From a virus, in IMG/VR virus record IMGVR_UViG_3300043099_000301, positions 1 through 25,073 of that record: DNA of 25,073 nucleotides; one strand, given 5' to 3'. The position numbers and the translations under genes were made by a program. Under the pieces are notes generated by a model. The model had not been told where the DNA came from. It did not search any database and worked only from the letters and a program-made list of their open reading frames with translations. Positions 8,240 to 13,826 of this stretch are shown piece by piece. How positions within the stretch are numbered: the stretch's first letter is position 1; the number at the start of each line of letters is the position of its first letter.

Positions 8240-8807
8240 TATTATTCACATAGATAAAGATTCTATTACTCAACAACACATTCTGGATGCTAAAGAAAAT
8301 CTTGACCTTCTCTACATTCCAAACATAATTCCTTCAACAACTGGTTGGCACGAGTTTATTTATCATTGTGACTATACAGTTAAGCGTCCAGAAATTACAC
8401 TGCCAAGCCCAGTAAAGGTTATTGGTTCTTTACAGATTTGGGATGACCTATTTGTTGCAGGGTATCGTGTTGAAAAAGGAGATTGTTTTAGCCAGTTACC
8501 AGAGGTATTTGCAAAGACAACAGAATTATTTGGAAGAGAGCCAAACAGTGGCTGCACACTTATTAACTTTGTTGGACAGCAAAATACAATTCCAATTCAC
8601 ACAGACTCAAGAGATTCATTCTTGTGGCAGGCAATAGGCTCTGTGGAGTGGAGAATTTTTGAGACAACTGAAGAAGATTCTCCGTATCAAAGTTTAGGAG
8701 TACATGCTGGAGATATGTTATTTGTACCTTCTGGACTTATTCACACAGTGTTTTGTGAAAATCCAAGAGCAGGAATATCAATCTTCTACGATAAACAAGT
8801 TGAGTAA
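8232..8807 (+). CDS. Cupin / JmjC-like oxygenase E
   Basis: The ATG lies 8 bases inside gene D. The 191-residue protein has NTIPIHTDSRDSFLWQAIGSVEWRIF (H123-T-D125), then GDMLFVPSGLIHTVFCENPRAG (distal His H171). That HxD...H arrangement, with GDMLFVPSGxxH, is typical of JmjC/cupin_8-like Fe(II)/2-oxoglutarate hydroxylases, some of which hydroxylate protein side chains (for example ROXA-type and FIH-type enzymes). It differs in fold detail from A-D, so the block holds two oxygenase subfamilies. Substrate unknown. Confidence 0.72.
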   Translation: MPNIIHIDKDSITQQHILDAKENLDLLYIPNIIPSTTGWHEFIYHCDYTVKRPEITLPSPVKVIGSLQIWDDLFVAGYRVEKGDCFSQLPEVFAKTTELFGREPNSGCTLINFVGQQNTIPIHTDSRDSFLWQAIGSVEWRIFETTEEDSPYQSLGVHAGDMLFVPSGLIHTVFCENPRAGISIFYDKQVE

Positions 8808-8809
8808 AA

Positions 8810-9745
8810 ATGATCAGACTTGTTCAGTTAGATCCTAACGGATTATGTAACCTTGGCTGCTGGTTTTGCCCTGTAGCCTATGAAGAAAATCCAGTCATTG
8901 GCAGAAACACAATGTCTATTGACACTATTAGGTCTGTTATTGAACAATTAAAGGCTGGTGTTGGAGATTTTGTAGATCCAAACTTCTCTTTTATTTACAC
9001 AGCACACTACAACGAAGTCTTGCTTTACAAGCACTTCCAGGAGATGCTTGATTTGTTTAGAGAACATGGAATCAAAACAATGGTTCTAACGAATGGTTCT
9101 CCATTAACAAAAGACAAAATGGACATTATCAAAGAATACAGCGATGTAGTTGATTTGATCCATTTCAATACACCTTCTGCAGATGCTGCAACTTGGGCAA
9201 AAATGACGGGGAAGCCTGAAAAGATGCACCAAAGAGTAATGGATAACATAAGATACGCCATAGACAACTTTCCAAACGATAGAGTTACAATGCAGGTAAA
9301 TGGAATTAATGAAACATCTCTTGGCTACATGGAGTTATTACCAAATGCACCAGAGATTGACTTAGACGACAATACTGGTGATACGGCTACTGCTGTTAAA
9401 CAGATGAAAGAAGCCTTTCCAGGAATTAATATTTTTGCAAACACATCATTAGTTGATAGAGCAGGATATCTTGATACTCGTGGAATCATGAAGAATCAGA
9501 TAACTGGCAAAGGTAAGGTAGTTGGCTGTAACAATATGGGAGGCAGACCTGATGCATGGATTCATATCAATGCTAATGGTGCTGTATTCCTATGTTGCAA
9601 TGACTATGACTTTGAAACAGTATTTGGAAATATAAACGATACTCCAATAAAGCAAATTTGGGAAAGCCAAGAAAGACAAGACATGATTAAGCATTCCTAT
9701 GAAAACTTTTGTACAACTTGCATCCATGCTATCTGGAAAGAATAA
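8810..9745 (+). CDS. Radical SAM / SPASM-domain enzyme
   Basis: The 311-residue protein has the radical SAM CxxxCxxC cluster motif near its N-terminus (C13-NLG-C17-WF-C20), which binds a [4Fe-4S] cluster and S-adenosylmethionine. Its C-terminal 70 residues look like a SPASM-type auxiliary cluster region: C240, C262, C263, C301 and C304, with the usual INANGAVFLCCND...GNINDTPIKQIWES pattern. Enzymes of this kind often modify peptides or proteins, also sugars and cofactors. It starts 2 bases after gene E and its stop overlaps the glycosyltransferase start (TAATG), so it belongs to the same unit. Reaction unknown. Confidence 0.88.
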   Translation: MIRLVQLDPNGLCNLGCWFCPVAYEENPVIGRNTMSIDTIRSVIEQLKAGVGDFVDPNFSFIYTAHYNEVLLYKHFQEMLDLFREHGIKTMVLTNGSPLTKDKMDIIKEYSDVVDLIHFNTPSADAATWAKMTGKPEKMHQRVMDNIRYAIDNFPNDRVTMQVNGINETSLGYMELLPNAPEIDLDDNTGDTATAVKQMKEAFPGINIFANTSLVDRAGYLDTRGIMKNQITGKGKVVGCNNMGGRPDAWIHINANGAVFLCCNDYDFETVFGNINDTPIKQIWESQERQDMIKHSYENFCTTCIHAIWKE

Positions 9746-10659
9746 TGAAGAAAAGCATATTTGTCCAAATATCAAGTTATCATGATAATGAAATTGAAAA
9801 GACTGTAAGAAACGCCTTATTAAAATCATCAGGTGAAAATCATATAGTATTTGGGATTCACTCAATATTTTATGAAGACAATAGTTGGCTAAACACTCTT
9901 AAGCAATTACCAGACATAAGAATAATTGAATCCAAAGCCCCTGAAAATATTGGGGTAGGCATAGGAAGAAGCATTGCCCATCAACTATATGCTGGAGAAG
10001 ACTACTACTTTCAAATAGATGCTCACAGTAGATTTGATCAAAATTGGGACACATTTTTAATTAATGAAATAAATAGGCATAAATCCAACGGATTTAATAA
10101 GCCATTAATCACGCAATATCCAAAGCCATTTTGGTATGAGGGCGATGAAGAAAAAACAAGACAAGCCAAAGAAGAAGTTACTCAATTTTATTGGAAAGAT
10201 AAGCAAAGATTTAAACAATATAGAATTCCTATGCAAGGAACTATACAAAATCCAGAAGGAAACATCCACTCCATATCTGTATCTGCTGGATCATTATTCA
10301 CAGAAGGCGAATTCTTAAAGCCTAACAAATTAATGTTTTTTGATGGAGAAGAATTACTAATGGCTGCAAGAGCCTATACTCATGGGTATGATTTATTTGT
10401 ACCAAGCCAGATGTTTATGTATCACTTATATTACGGTGCAGAAGGTTATTATAGAAGAAGGCTTGTTCCAAGCGATTGGCCAGATCAAGCAAAAGAATTA
10501 GAAGAAAAATCTAATCAAGAAGTAAGACTTGTTCTAACTGGTGAAGGCGTAGTTGGAGAAGGAAGACTTGGGACTGAAAGAACACTTCAAGACTATGGAA
10601 AATTCTGTGGTCTTGATTTTAACACTGGAGAGATTCTCTCTAACTACCAACACACATAA
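9745..10659 (+). CDS. GT60-like glycosyltransferase (polypeptide hydroxyproline GlcNAc-transferase family)
   Basis: I use the ATG at 9745 (overlapping the previous TAA), giving 304 residues; an ATG at 9709 would lie inside the radical SAM gene. Recognisable family features, in order: an N-terminal SIFVQISSYHDNE strand, GRSIAHQLYAGEDYYFQIDAHSRFDQNWD (residues 74-102, with a metal/nucleotide motif D92-A-H94), and FFDGEELLMAARAYTHGYDLFVP (198-220). These match the GlcNAc (PF11397)/CAZy GT60 group, whose studied member in Dictyostelium adds GlcNAc to a hydroxyproline made by a prolyl 4-hydroxylase. Its place after a run of prolyl-hydroxylase-like genes fits that two-step chemistry. Sugar donor and acceptor are inferred. 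Confidence 0.85.
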   Translation: MKKSIFVQISSYHDNEIEKTVRNALLKSSGENHIVFGIHSIFYEDNSWLNTLKQLPDIRIIESKAPENIGVGIGRSIAHQLYAGEDYYFQIDAHSRFDQNWDTFLINEINRHKSNGFNKPLITQYPKPFWYEGDEEKTRQAKEEVTQFYWKDKQRFKQYRIPMQGTIQNPEGNIHSISVSAGSLFTEGEFLKPNKLMFFDGEELLMAARAYTHGYDLFVPSQMFMYHLYYGAEGYYRRRLVPSDWPDQAKELEEKSNQEVRLVLTGEGVVGEGRLGTERTLQDYGKFCGLDFNTGEILSNYQHT

Positions 10660-10669
10660 GGAGTAACAC

Positions 10670-10897
10670 ATGAGCATAGAGCAGTGGGCAGGCTTTATAG
10701 TATCTGCAATCTCAATAGCAGTTGCATTTGTAGGAGCAGTTAGATGGTTAGTCAAGCACTACCTTTCTGAACTGGTCCCAAATTCTGGGAAAAGCATGAA
10801 AGACCAGATTACCAGACTTGAGGAAAGAGTGGACCAAATAATGCTACTTTTAATTCAAGCAAATAATAAACCTAAAAAAACAAGGAATGACCTGTAA
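10670..10897 (+). CDS. Small membrane protein with coiled coil, lysis-associated
   Basis: The ATG follows TAAGGAG closely. The 75 residues hold one N-terminal hydrophobic segment (about 7-27) and then a short amphipathic coiled coil (MKDQITRLEERVDQIMLLL, 43-61) with a basic tail. The stop overlaps the endolysin start (TAATG). The topology and the place directly before the endolysin suggest a holin or holin-partner protein. I cannot tell which of this and the 11366 gene is the main holin. Confidence 0.6.
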   Translation: MSIEQWAGFIVSAISIAVAFVGAVRWLVKHYLSELVPNSGKSMKDQITRLEERVDQIMLLLIQANNKPKKTRNDL

Positions 10898-11373
10898 TGC
10901 AAAAATCACAAAATGGATGGCCAGCATCTAAAGATCAAAAGGAAATAGACATAAAGATCTTTAAAGTCAAAGGCACTGATAGAAAAATGAGACTACAGAA
11001 AGACGCAGGAGTAATCTTGACTGCCTTTGCTGCTGAGTTTCACGCTCAGGTAGAGCCTATTGACACTGGAGTGTTTGACGATTGGGCATACGCTTATAGG
11101 GATGTTAGAGGTAGTGATTCTGATTTGAGCAATCACGCATCAGGCACAGCCATAGACCTCAACGCTACTAAGCATCCCCTACATGCAGAAAACACATTTT
11201 CCAAGCAGCAGGCTGCTACAATTAGAGAATTATGTAAGAAGTACGGCATTCGTTGGGGGGGAGACTATACAAAACGCAAGGATGAAATGCATTTTGAAAT
11301 AGTTGAGACACCTGACGAAGTAAAAGCAAGAATAAAAACAATGAAGTTAAAAAAGGAGAACAAAGATGGCTAA
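10897..11373 (+). CDS. M15-family peptidase, endolysin (L-Ala-D-Glu / D-Ala-D-Ala type)
   Basis: The 158-residue protein has the M15 (VanY/peptidase_M15_4) zinc site: H80 and D87 in SNHASGTAIDLN, and H132 in DEMHFEIV, with GIRWGGDY before it. These enzymes cleave peptide links in peptidoglycan. It has no signal peptide, as expected when a holin delivers it. It is flanked by two small membrane proteins with overlapping starts and stops, a standard lysis cassette. Specificity within M15 is not visible. Confidence 0.88.
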   Translation: MQKSQNGWPASKDQKEIDIKIFKVKGTDRKMRLQKDAGVILTAFAAEFHAQVEPIDTGVFDDWAYAYRDVRGSDSDLSNHASGTAIDLNATKHPLHAENTFSKQQAATIRELCKKYGIRWGGDYTKRKDEMHFEIVETPDEVKARIKTMKLKKENKDG

Positions 11374-11581
11374 GGCCAAAATCGTAAAATCCAATAAAGA
11401 AAAGGCAATTGCTATGGCTCAGTCATGGGCAAGAGCATCTTTTGCATCAGTTGTAGCCCTCTACATGAGCGGAATTACAGATCCAAAGGTGTTGGCAAAT
11501 GCATTTTTAGCAGGTCTTCTTGGACCTTTAGCAAAGGCTCTACAGCCTAACGAAAAAGAGTTTGGACGAAATTCCAAATAA
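11366..11581 (+). CDS. Holin-like protein
   Basis: The ATG lies 8 bases inside the endolysin gene, after AAAAGGAG. The 71 residues carry a basic N-terminus and two hydrophobic segments (about 21-34 and 42-59, ending GLLGPLAKALQP), close to the layout of short r1t-type phage holins. It would form inner-membrane lesions that release the endolysin. It is the last gene of the late transcript, followed by a hairpin terminator. The call rests on topology and position. Confidence 0.7.
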   Translation: MAKAKIVKSNKEKAIAMAQSWARASFASVVALYMSGITDPKVLANAFLAGLLGPLAKALQPNEKEFGRNSK

Positions 11582-11656
11582 CTGGTAAAATTAATACTTA
11601 AGATCACAACGCTACACACACCTAAAGGGATATTTGAGCGATTCAGGTCTTAAAGG

Positions 11657-11690
11657 TGGCCCTGGAGCAATCTGGGGCCATTTATTATTT
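11657..11690 (+). terminator. Intrinsic terminator after lysis genes
   Basis: TGGCCC at 11657-11662 pairs with GGGCCA at 11675-11680, extendable by a G-U pair, and is followed by TTTATTATTT. It lies 75 bases after the holin stop and should end the long late transcript. Confidence 0.7.
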
Positions 11691-11705
11691 CAACTTGTAA
11701 GACTT

Positions 11706-11729
11706 CCCCTACAGTGCCTCAAATAGGGG
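11706..11729. repeat. Inverted repeat CCCCTA/TAGGGG
   Basis: A 6-bp perfect inverted repeat (11706-11711 with 11724-11729, 12-base loop) lies between the late terminator and the convergent minus-strand gene. No U-tract follows. It may be a backup stem for either transcript; nothing else in 11582-11811 looks coding. Confidence 0.35.
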
Positions 11730-11793
11730 TCTCAGAGCCTGATAGAGACACGAACAGACAGTCAGTGTGAAAAAGTATGGGTGCCAAATCTAA

Positions 11794-11814
11794 AAGGCTC
11801 CTATAAGGCTCCTA
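11794..11814. repeat. Tandem 10-bp repeat, 11-bp period (AAGGCTCCTA)
   Basis: AAGGCTCCTA occurs at 11794-11803 and 11805-11814, one base apart. The second copy covers the stop codon of the minus-strand gene. The period of about one helical turn suggests a protein binding site, but its place at a 3' end is unusual. Confidence 0.6.
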
Positions 11815-12078
11815 CGCTTGGACTAAGGTAAATTCCCATCTTGGGTCCTTATCATTTCTGCTTTTATATATAACAGAGCCAAATTTGTTAATTAATTTAA
11901 TTAATTTAGCATCTTTAGGGCTTAGGCAAACTCTTTCAGTTATTTTTCCAGAACGATGTTTGTCTCCTGCTGCAGTAGTAGCAAAATTTAAATGACAGCC
12001 ACTGCAAACTTCTACAGATTGTGCCAGGATTTCTCCTGTGAATTTATTTCTATGATGATTTGTTGGTAATTTATTCAT
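11812..12078 (-). CDS. FDxHR-type small zinc-binding protein
   Basis: This is the only credible minus-strand gene. The 88 residues contain VCSGCHLNF (C25, C28), AAGDKHRSG (H41) and ITERVCLSP (C51), the CxxC...DxHR...RxCL pattern of small zinc proteins common in actinophages (FDxHR family); function unknown, perhaps nucleic-acid binding. A near-consensus promoter ends 7 bases before its ATG, so the mRNA probably begins at the A of ATG (leaderless). It converges on the late transcript. Confidence 0.75.
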   Translation of the reverse strand: MNKLPTNHHRNKFTGEILAQSVEVCSGCHLNFATTAAGDKHRSGKITERVCLSPKDAKLIKLINKFGSVIYKSRNDKDPRWEFTLVQA

Positions 12079-12084
12079 AATTCT

Positions 12085-12114
12085 ATTCTACATGCACCTG
12101 TCAAATACTGTCAA
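12085..12114 (-). promoter_or_regulatory. Sigma70 promoter P1 for the minus-strand gene
   Basis: Read on the minus strand: TTGACA (12114-12109), 18-base spacer, TAGAAT (12090-12085). The expected start point, 7 bases after the -10, is the A of the ATG at 12078. TTGACAG is repeated 10 bp away within the spacer (12104-12098), so an operator could overlap it. Confidence 0.75.
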
Positions 12115-12142
12115 GTAAGGTAGAATAGGTTAGGGGACACTC

Positions 12143-12175
12143 ATGGGGTTATTCATGGGGCTTAAAAAGGAGTAA
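12143..12175 (+). other. Mini-ORF that may be the true 5' end of the transglycosylase
   Basis: ATG at 12143 has a good site, AGGGGA (12132-12137), 5 bases away, and reads MGLFMGLKKE before TAA. Its last codons run through AAAAA. A one-base change or slip there would continue into the transglycosylase frame and supply a basic start before the membrane helix. A plausible -10 (TAGAAT, 12121-12126) with a weak -35 (CTGTCA) lies upstream. Confidence 0.45.
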
Positions 12176-12179
12176 TCTA

Positions 12180-12584
12180 ATTATAAGCAAAAATACATTC
12201 ATAGGAGCATTATTCGTAGTAATAACAGTTTTATTGTTACAAATAACTAATCCTCAACCAGCAGTTCCAGTAGTATATAAAGACAGGCCACCTTTGATGC
12301 AGGTATCTGCAAAGCAGGTAGCCCAGGAATTGCTCAATAAAGAACAATATAAGTGCTTTACCAAGTTGATAGGAAAAGAATCAGCCTGGAATCCTAAAGC
12401 GCAGAATCCAATTTCTACAGCCAGTGGAATAGGCCAAATGCTTGACTCTACAGTAAGTAGTTTAGGCATGAAAAAATCCAATGCAGGTGTTGCACAATTA
12501 GTAGCAACTCTGTCTTATATTTCAAGAAGACATGTTCATCCATGCAATGCTTGGGAACACTTCAAAAATAAAGGCTGGTATTAG
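12180..12584 (+). CDS. Lytic transglycosylase-like protein, 5' end unresolved
   Basis: The catalytic part reads LIGKESAWNPKAQNPISTASGIGQM, the SLT-type lysozyme core with the likely catalytic Glu in KESAWNP, and ends AWEHFKNKGWY, as in phage SLT proteins. The frame upstream encodes a hydrophobic anchor (NTFIGALFVVITVLLLQI) but has no ATG or GTG; the first TTG (12234) would cut the anchor off and has no ribosome site. GGAG at 12169-12172 sits 7 bases before ATT (12180), a possible rare start. Alternatively the ATG at 12143 is the start and the frame is broken at an A5 run. It probably acts on peptidoglycan from the membrane. Confidence 0.65.
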   Translation: MISKNTFIGALFVVITVLLLQITNPQPAVPVVYKDRPPLMQVSAKQVAQELLNKEQYKCFTKLIGKESAWNPKAQNPISTASGIGQMLDSTVSSLGMKKSNAGVAQLVATLSYISRRHVHPCNAWEHFKNKGWY

Positions 12585-12587
12585 AAT

Positions 12588-12617
12588 TTGACATGATACA
12601 AGTGCCTATGTTATAAT
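12588..12617 (+). promoter_or_regulatory. Perfect-consensus sigma70 promoter P2
   Basis: TTGACA (12588-12593), 18-base spacer, TATAAT (12612-12617), both hexamers exact. The expected start is about 12624, the first base of a hairpin. No coding region follows before the terminator at 12726, so it appears to drive a small RNA. Confidence 0.82.
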
Positions 12618-12623
12618 AATTAC

Positions 12624-12726
12624 AGTTGATTGCCTCCTAAGTGTCAACTTTGTGAATTTTATTCACATACTACGGGAAGTCCTCCAAGTGCTTACTCTCA
12701 TTCTCGCTTGGAGGGCTTTCTTTTTT
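12624..12726 (+). ncRNA. Candidate ~100-nt small RNA with CCUCCU loop
   Basis: Between an exact promoter and a strong terminator lie three hairpins. The first (AGTTGA 12624-12629 / TCAACT 12644-12649) exposes CCTCCT (12633-12638) in a 14-base loop, the anti-Shine-Dalgarno core found at the 3' end of 16S rRNA. The second is a perfect 7-bp stem with a TTT loop (12651-12667). The third is the terminator. No ribosome site plus ORF of useful length is visible. I infer an RNA that could pair with GGAGG sites of mRNAs. It matches no RNA family I recognise. Confidence 0.6.
12677..12726 (+). terminator. Strong intrinsic terminator
   Basis: A 12-bp stem (12679-12690 with 12705-12716, three G-U pairs), extendable by two A-U pairs, has a 14-base loop and is followed by TTTCTTTTTT. 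Orientation is plus. It closes the small RNA unit and insulates the next promoter 8 bases downstream. Confidence 0.88.
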
Positions 12727-12733
12727 ATAGAAT

Positions 12734-12763
12734 TTGACAATAGAAAAACTCTTCTGCTACAAT
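12734..12763 (+). promoter_or_regulatory. Sigma70 promoter P3
   Basis: TTGACA (12734-12739), 18-base spacer, TACAAT (12758-12763). The expected start point coincides with the ATG at 12770, the same -10-to-ATG distance as for the minus-strand gene, implying a leaderless message. Confidence 0.78.
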
Positions 12764-12769
12764 GGTGCT

Positions 12770-12826
12770 ATGAGGTTTTTAGGAAAGTTACTCATTAAAA
12801 AAACTACCATACAACTGAATAGATAA
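12770..12826 (+). CDS. Possible leaderless 18-residue peptide
   Basis: ATG at 12770 lies exactly 7 bases after the -10 of P3. It reads MRFLGKLLIKKTTIQLNR, basic and mildly amphipathic, then TAA. It could be a leader peptide for the next gene, a small effector, or chance. The start distance is the only support. Confidence 0.35.
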   Translation: MRFLGKLLIKKTTIQLNR

Positions 12827-12914
12827 ATATGGGCATAAGTATATGACGATCACAGATAGTTTTATACGCAAGAAGGTTTCTTTACCCAAAGGCGTTTATC
12901 CCTTCGCCCATATT
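12826..12914. repeat. Perfect 9-bp inverted repeat around a start codon
   Basis: AATATGGGC (12826-12834) and GCCCATATT (12906-12914) are perfect inverted repeats. The loop holds the ATG at 12843, so pairing in the P3 transcript would enclose the start region of the 68-residue ORF. Confidence 0.5.
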
Positions 12915-13049
12915 AGAAAAAATTATAAATTCATCCGTACCATTAAGGATGACCTAACCACTCTTGGTCGTGTCACTGCGAGGATCAAGGTGTTCTGTGT
13001 TAAATATAGAAATGTATTTAGTGAACTCAGCAGGTCAATAAAACATTGA
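12843..13049 (+). CDS. Hypothetical basic protein (68 aa), uncertain
   Basis: The ORF reads MTITDSFIRKKVSLPKGVYPF... and is rich in Lys/Arg with no membrane segment and one Cys. No ribosome site precedes its ATG and its stop overlaps the -35 of promoter P4. It lies downstream of P3 in a region with an inverted repeat, so it may be a real small early protein or part of an untranslated structured RNA. If it is not coding, 12585-13178 holds only the small RNA, promoters and inverted repeats. Confidence 0.4.
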   Translation: MTITDSFIRKKVSLPKGVYPFAHIRKNYKFIRTIKDDLTTLGRVTARIKVFCVKYRNVFSELSRSIKH

Positions 13050-13074
13050 CAGTTAGTAGAATGGTGTATATATT
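13046..13074 (+). promoter_or_regulatory. Sigma70 promoter P4
   Basis: TTGACA (13046-13051), 17-base spacer, TATATT (13069-13074). Start expected near 13081, giving a leader of about 100 bases with a TA repeat and a 7-bp inverted repeat (TAACCTT 13077-13083 / AAGGTTA 13123-13129) before the gene at 13179. It should drive the run of small genes up to the GT4 gene. Confidence 0.7.
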
Positions 13075-13178
13075 GTTAACCTTATATATATATATTTAAA
13101 TAACCGTTTTATTAAAGGACACAAGGTTAGGGCCTTTCCTGCAATAAACATTAAAAAAGAAAACAATTAGGGGGAAAG

Positions 13179-13415
13179 ATGAAAGAACCAGGAATAGTAA
13201 GTAGATTCTGGAAAGACAATAATCCAGCAATTCTAAACACTATGGATGATGAGCAGGTATTGCAACTAATTGATGAATACCTTGAAAGATATATCACTTC
13301 ATATCAAAAGCGGAATCCAGGAAAAGACCTACCTAACATAGGTACTACACTTGCTGAAGTAAGAAACAAAAGAACAAATATCAGCAAAGGACCAAGGATT
13401 GTTAAAAATGCATAA
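13179..13415 (+). CDS. Hypothetical protein (78 aa)
   Basis: ATG after TAGGGGGAAAG, a strong ribosome site. The protein is soluble, acidic in the middle (MDDEQVLQLIDEYLERY) and basic at the end. It is first in a set of four overlapping short genes under P4 that ends with the GT4 gene. Family not recognised. Confidence 0.6.
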   Translation: MKEPGIVSRFWKDNNPAILNTMDDEQVLQLIDEYLERYITSYQKRNPGKDLPNIGTTLAEVRNKRTNISKGPRIVKNA

Positions 13416-13545
13416 AGGACCAAGAAGATACTTTTGGAGAGCAATGTATGAAATGCACTACTCAAAGCCAAAAAAGAAAAGCACAGTACAGAAACTTTTT
13501 GGTACAATTAGGGACATGAGAAAGATGAAGCGACGCAATGGATAA
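13408..13545 (+). CDS. Hypothetical basic protein (45 aa)
   Basis: ATG at 13408 overlaps the end of the previous gene and its TAA overlaps the next ATG (13538) by 8 bases. It reads MHKGPRRYFWRAMYEMHYSK... and is about one third Lys/Arg, so it may bind nucleic acid or acidic partners. The double overlap supports it as real. Family not recognised. Confidence 0.5.
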   Translation: MHKGPRRYFWRAMYEMHYSKPKKKSTVQKLFGTIRDMRKMKRRNG

Positions 13546-13732
13546 CAAATGGTTCTTTTACAATGGAGATATTATTCTTCAATCAGAAGATCAAGAACAA
13601 TTGGAAATGGCTAATGCATGGATAGTCGCTTTGAAAGAAATAATACGAGAACAACTAATGGAGGAATTAAATGGGGGGAATGAGTTATCCAATGGATACG
13701 AACAACCAGAATTACCAGAAGACATTATCTGA
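13538..13732 (+). CDS. Hypothetical acidic protein (64 aa)
   Basis: It reads MDNKWFFYNGDIILQSEDQEQ... with a helical middle (ANAWIVALKEIIREQLMEEL) and an acidic end (PELPEDII). It overlaps both the 45-residue gene before it and the 51-residue gene after it. Function unknown. Confidence 0.55.
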   Translation: MDNKWFFYNGDIILQSEDQEQLEMANAWIVALKEIIREQLMEELNGGNELSNGYEQPELPEDII

Positions 13733-13826
13733 AGCGAAAGAAAGCATTAATAAATCTATTCAGACAATAGACAAAATCATCTACTTGTTAGAAAATGAAT
13801 GCTGTAAAGGTAGTTGCTGCAAATGA
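13671..13826 (+). CDS. Hypothetical protein with CC-KGS-CC tail (51 aa)
   Basis: ATG at 13671 follows GAGG (13661-13664) with 6 bases between; ATG at 13680 is a possible alternative in the same frame. It lies in a different frame from the 64-residue gene it overlaps. A predicted helix (YQKTLSEAKESINKSIQTIDKIIYLLE) is followed by ECCKGSCCK, four Cys that could bind metal or form disulfides. The TGA overlaps the GT4 start (ATGA), so translation is coupled to it. Confidence 0.55.
   Translation: MGGMSYPMDTNNQNYQKTLSEAKESINKSIQTIDKIIYLLENECCKGSCCK

Noticed and set aside
5774-9745. DNA base hypermodification (TET/JBP plus glycosyltransferase) as the role of the block
   Set aside because: The oxygenases look like prolyl hydroxylases, and no DNA methyltransferase, hydroxymethylase or base-kinase gene is in the window. 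It stays a possible alternative if phylogeny disagrees.
12651-12667. TGTGAATTTTATTCACA as a CRP-like operator
   Set aside because: The half-sites are separated by 7, not 6, bases and it lies inside the small RNA, so a hairpin explains it better.
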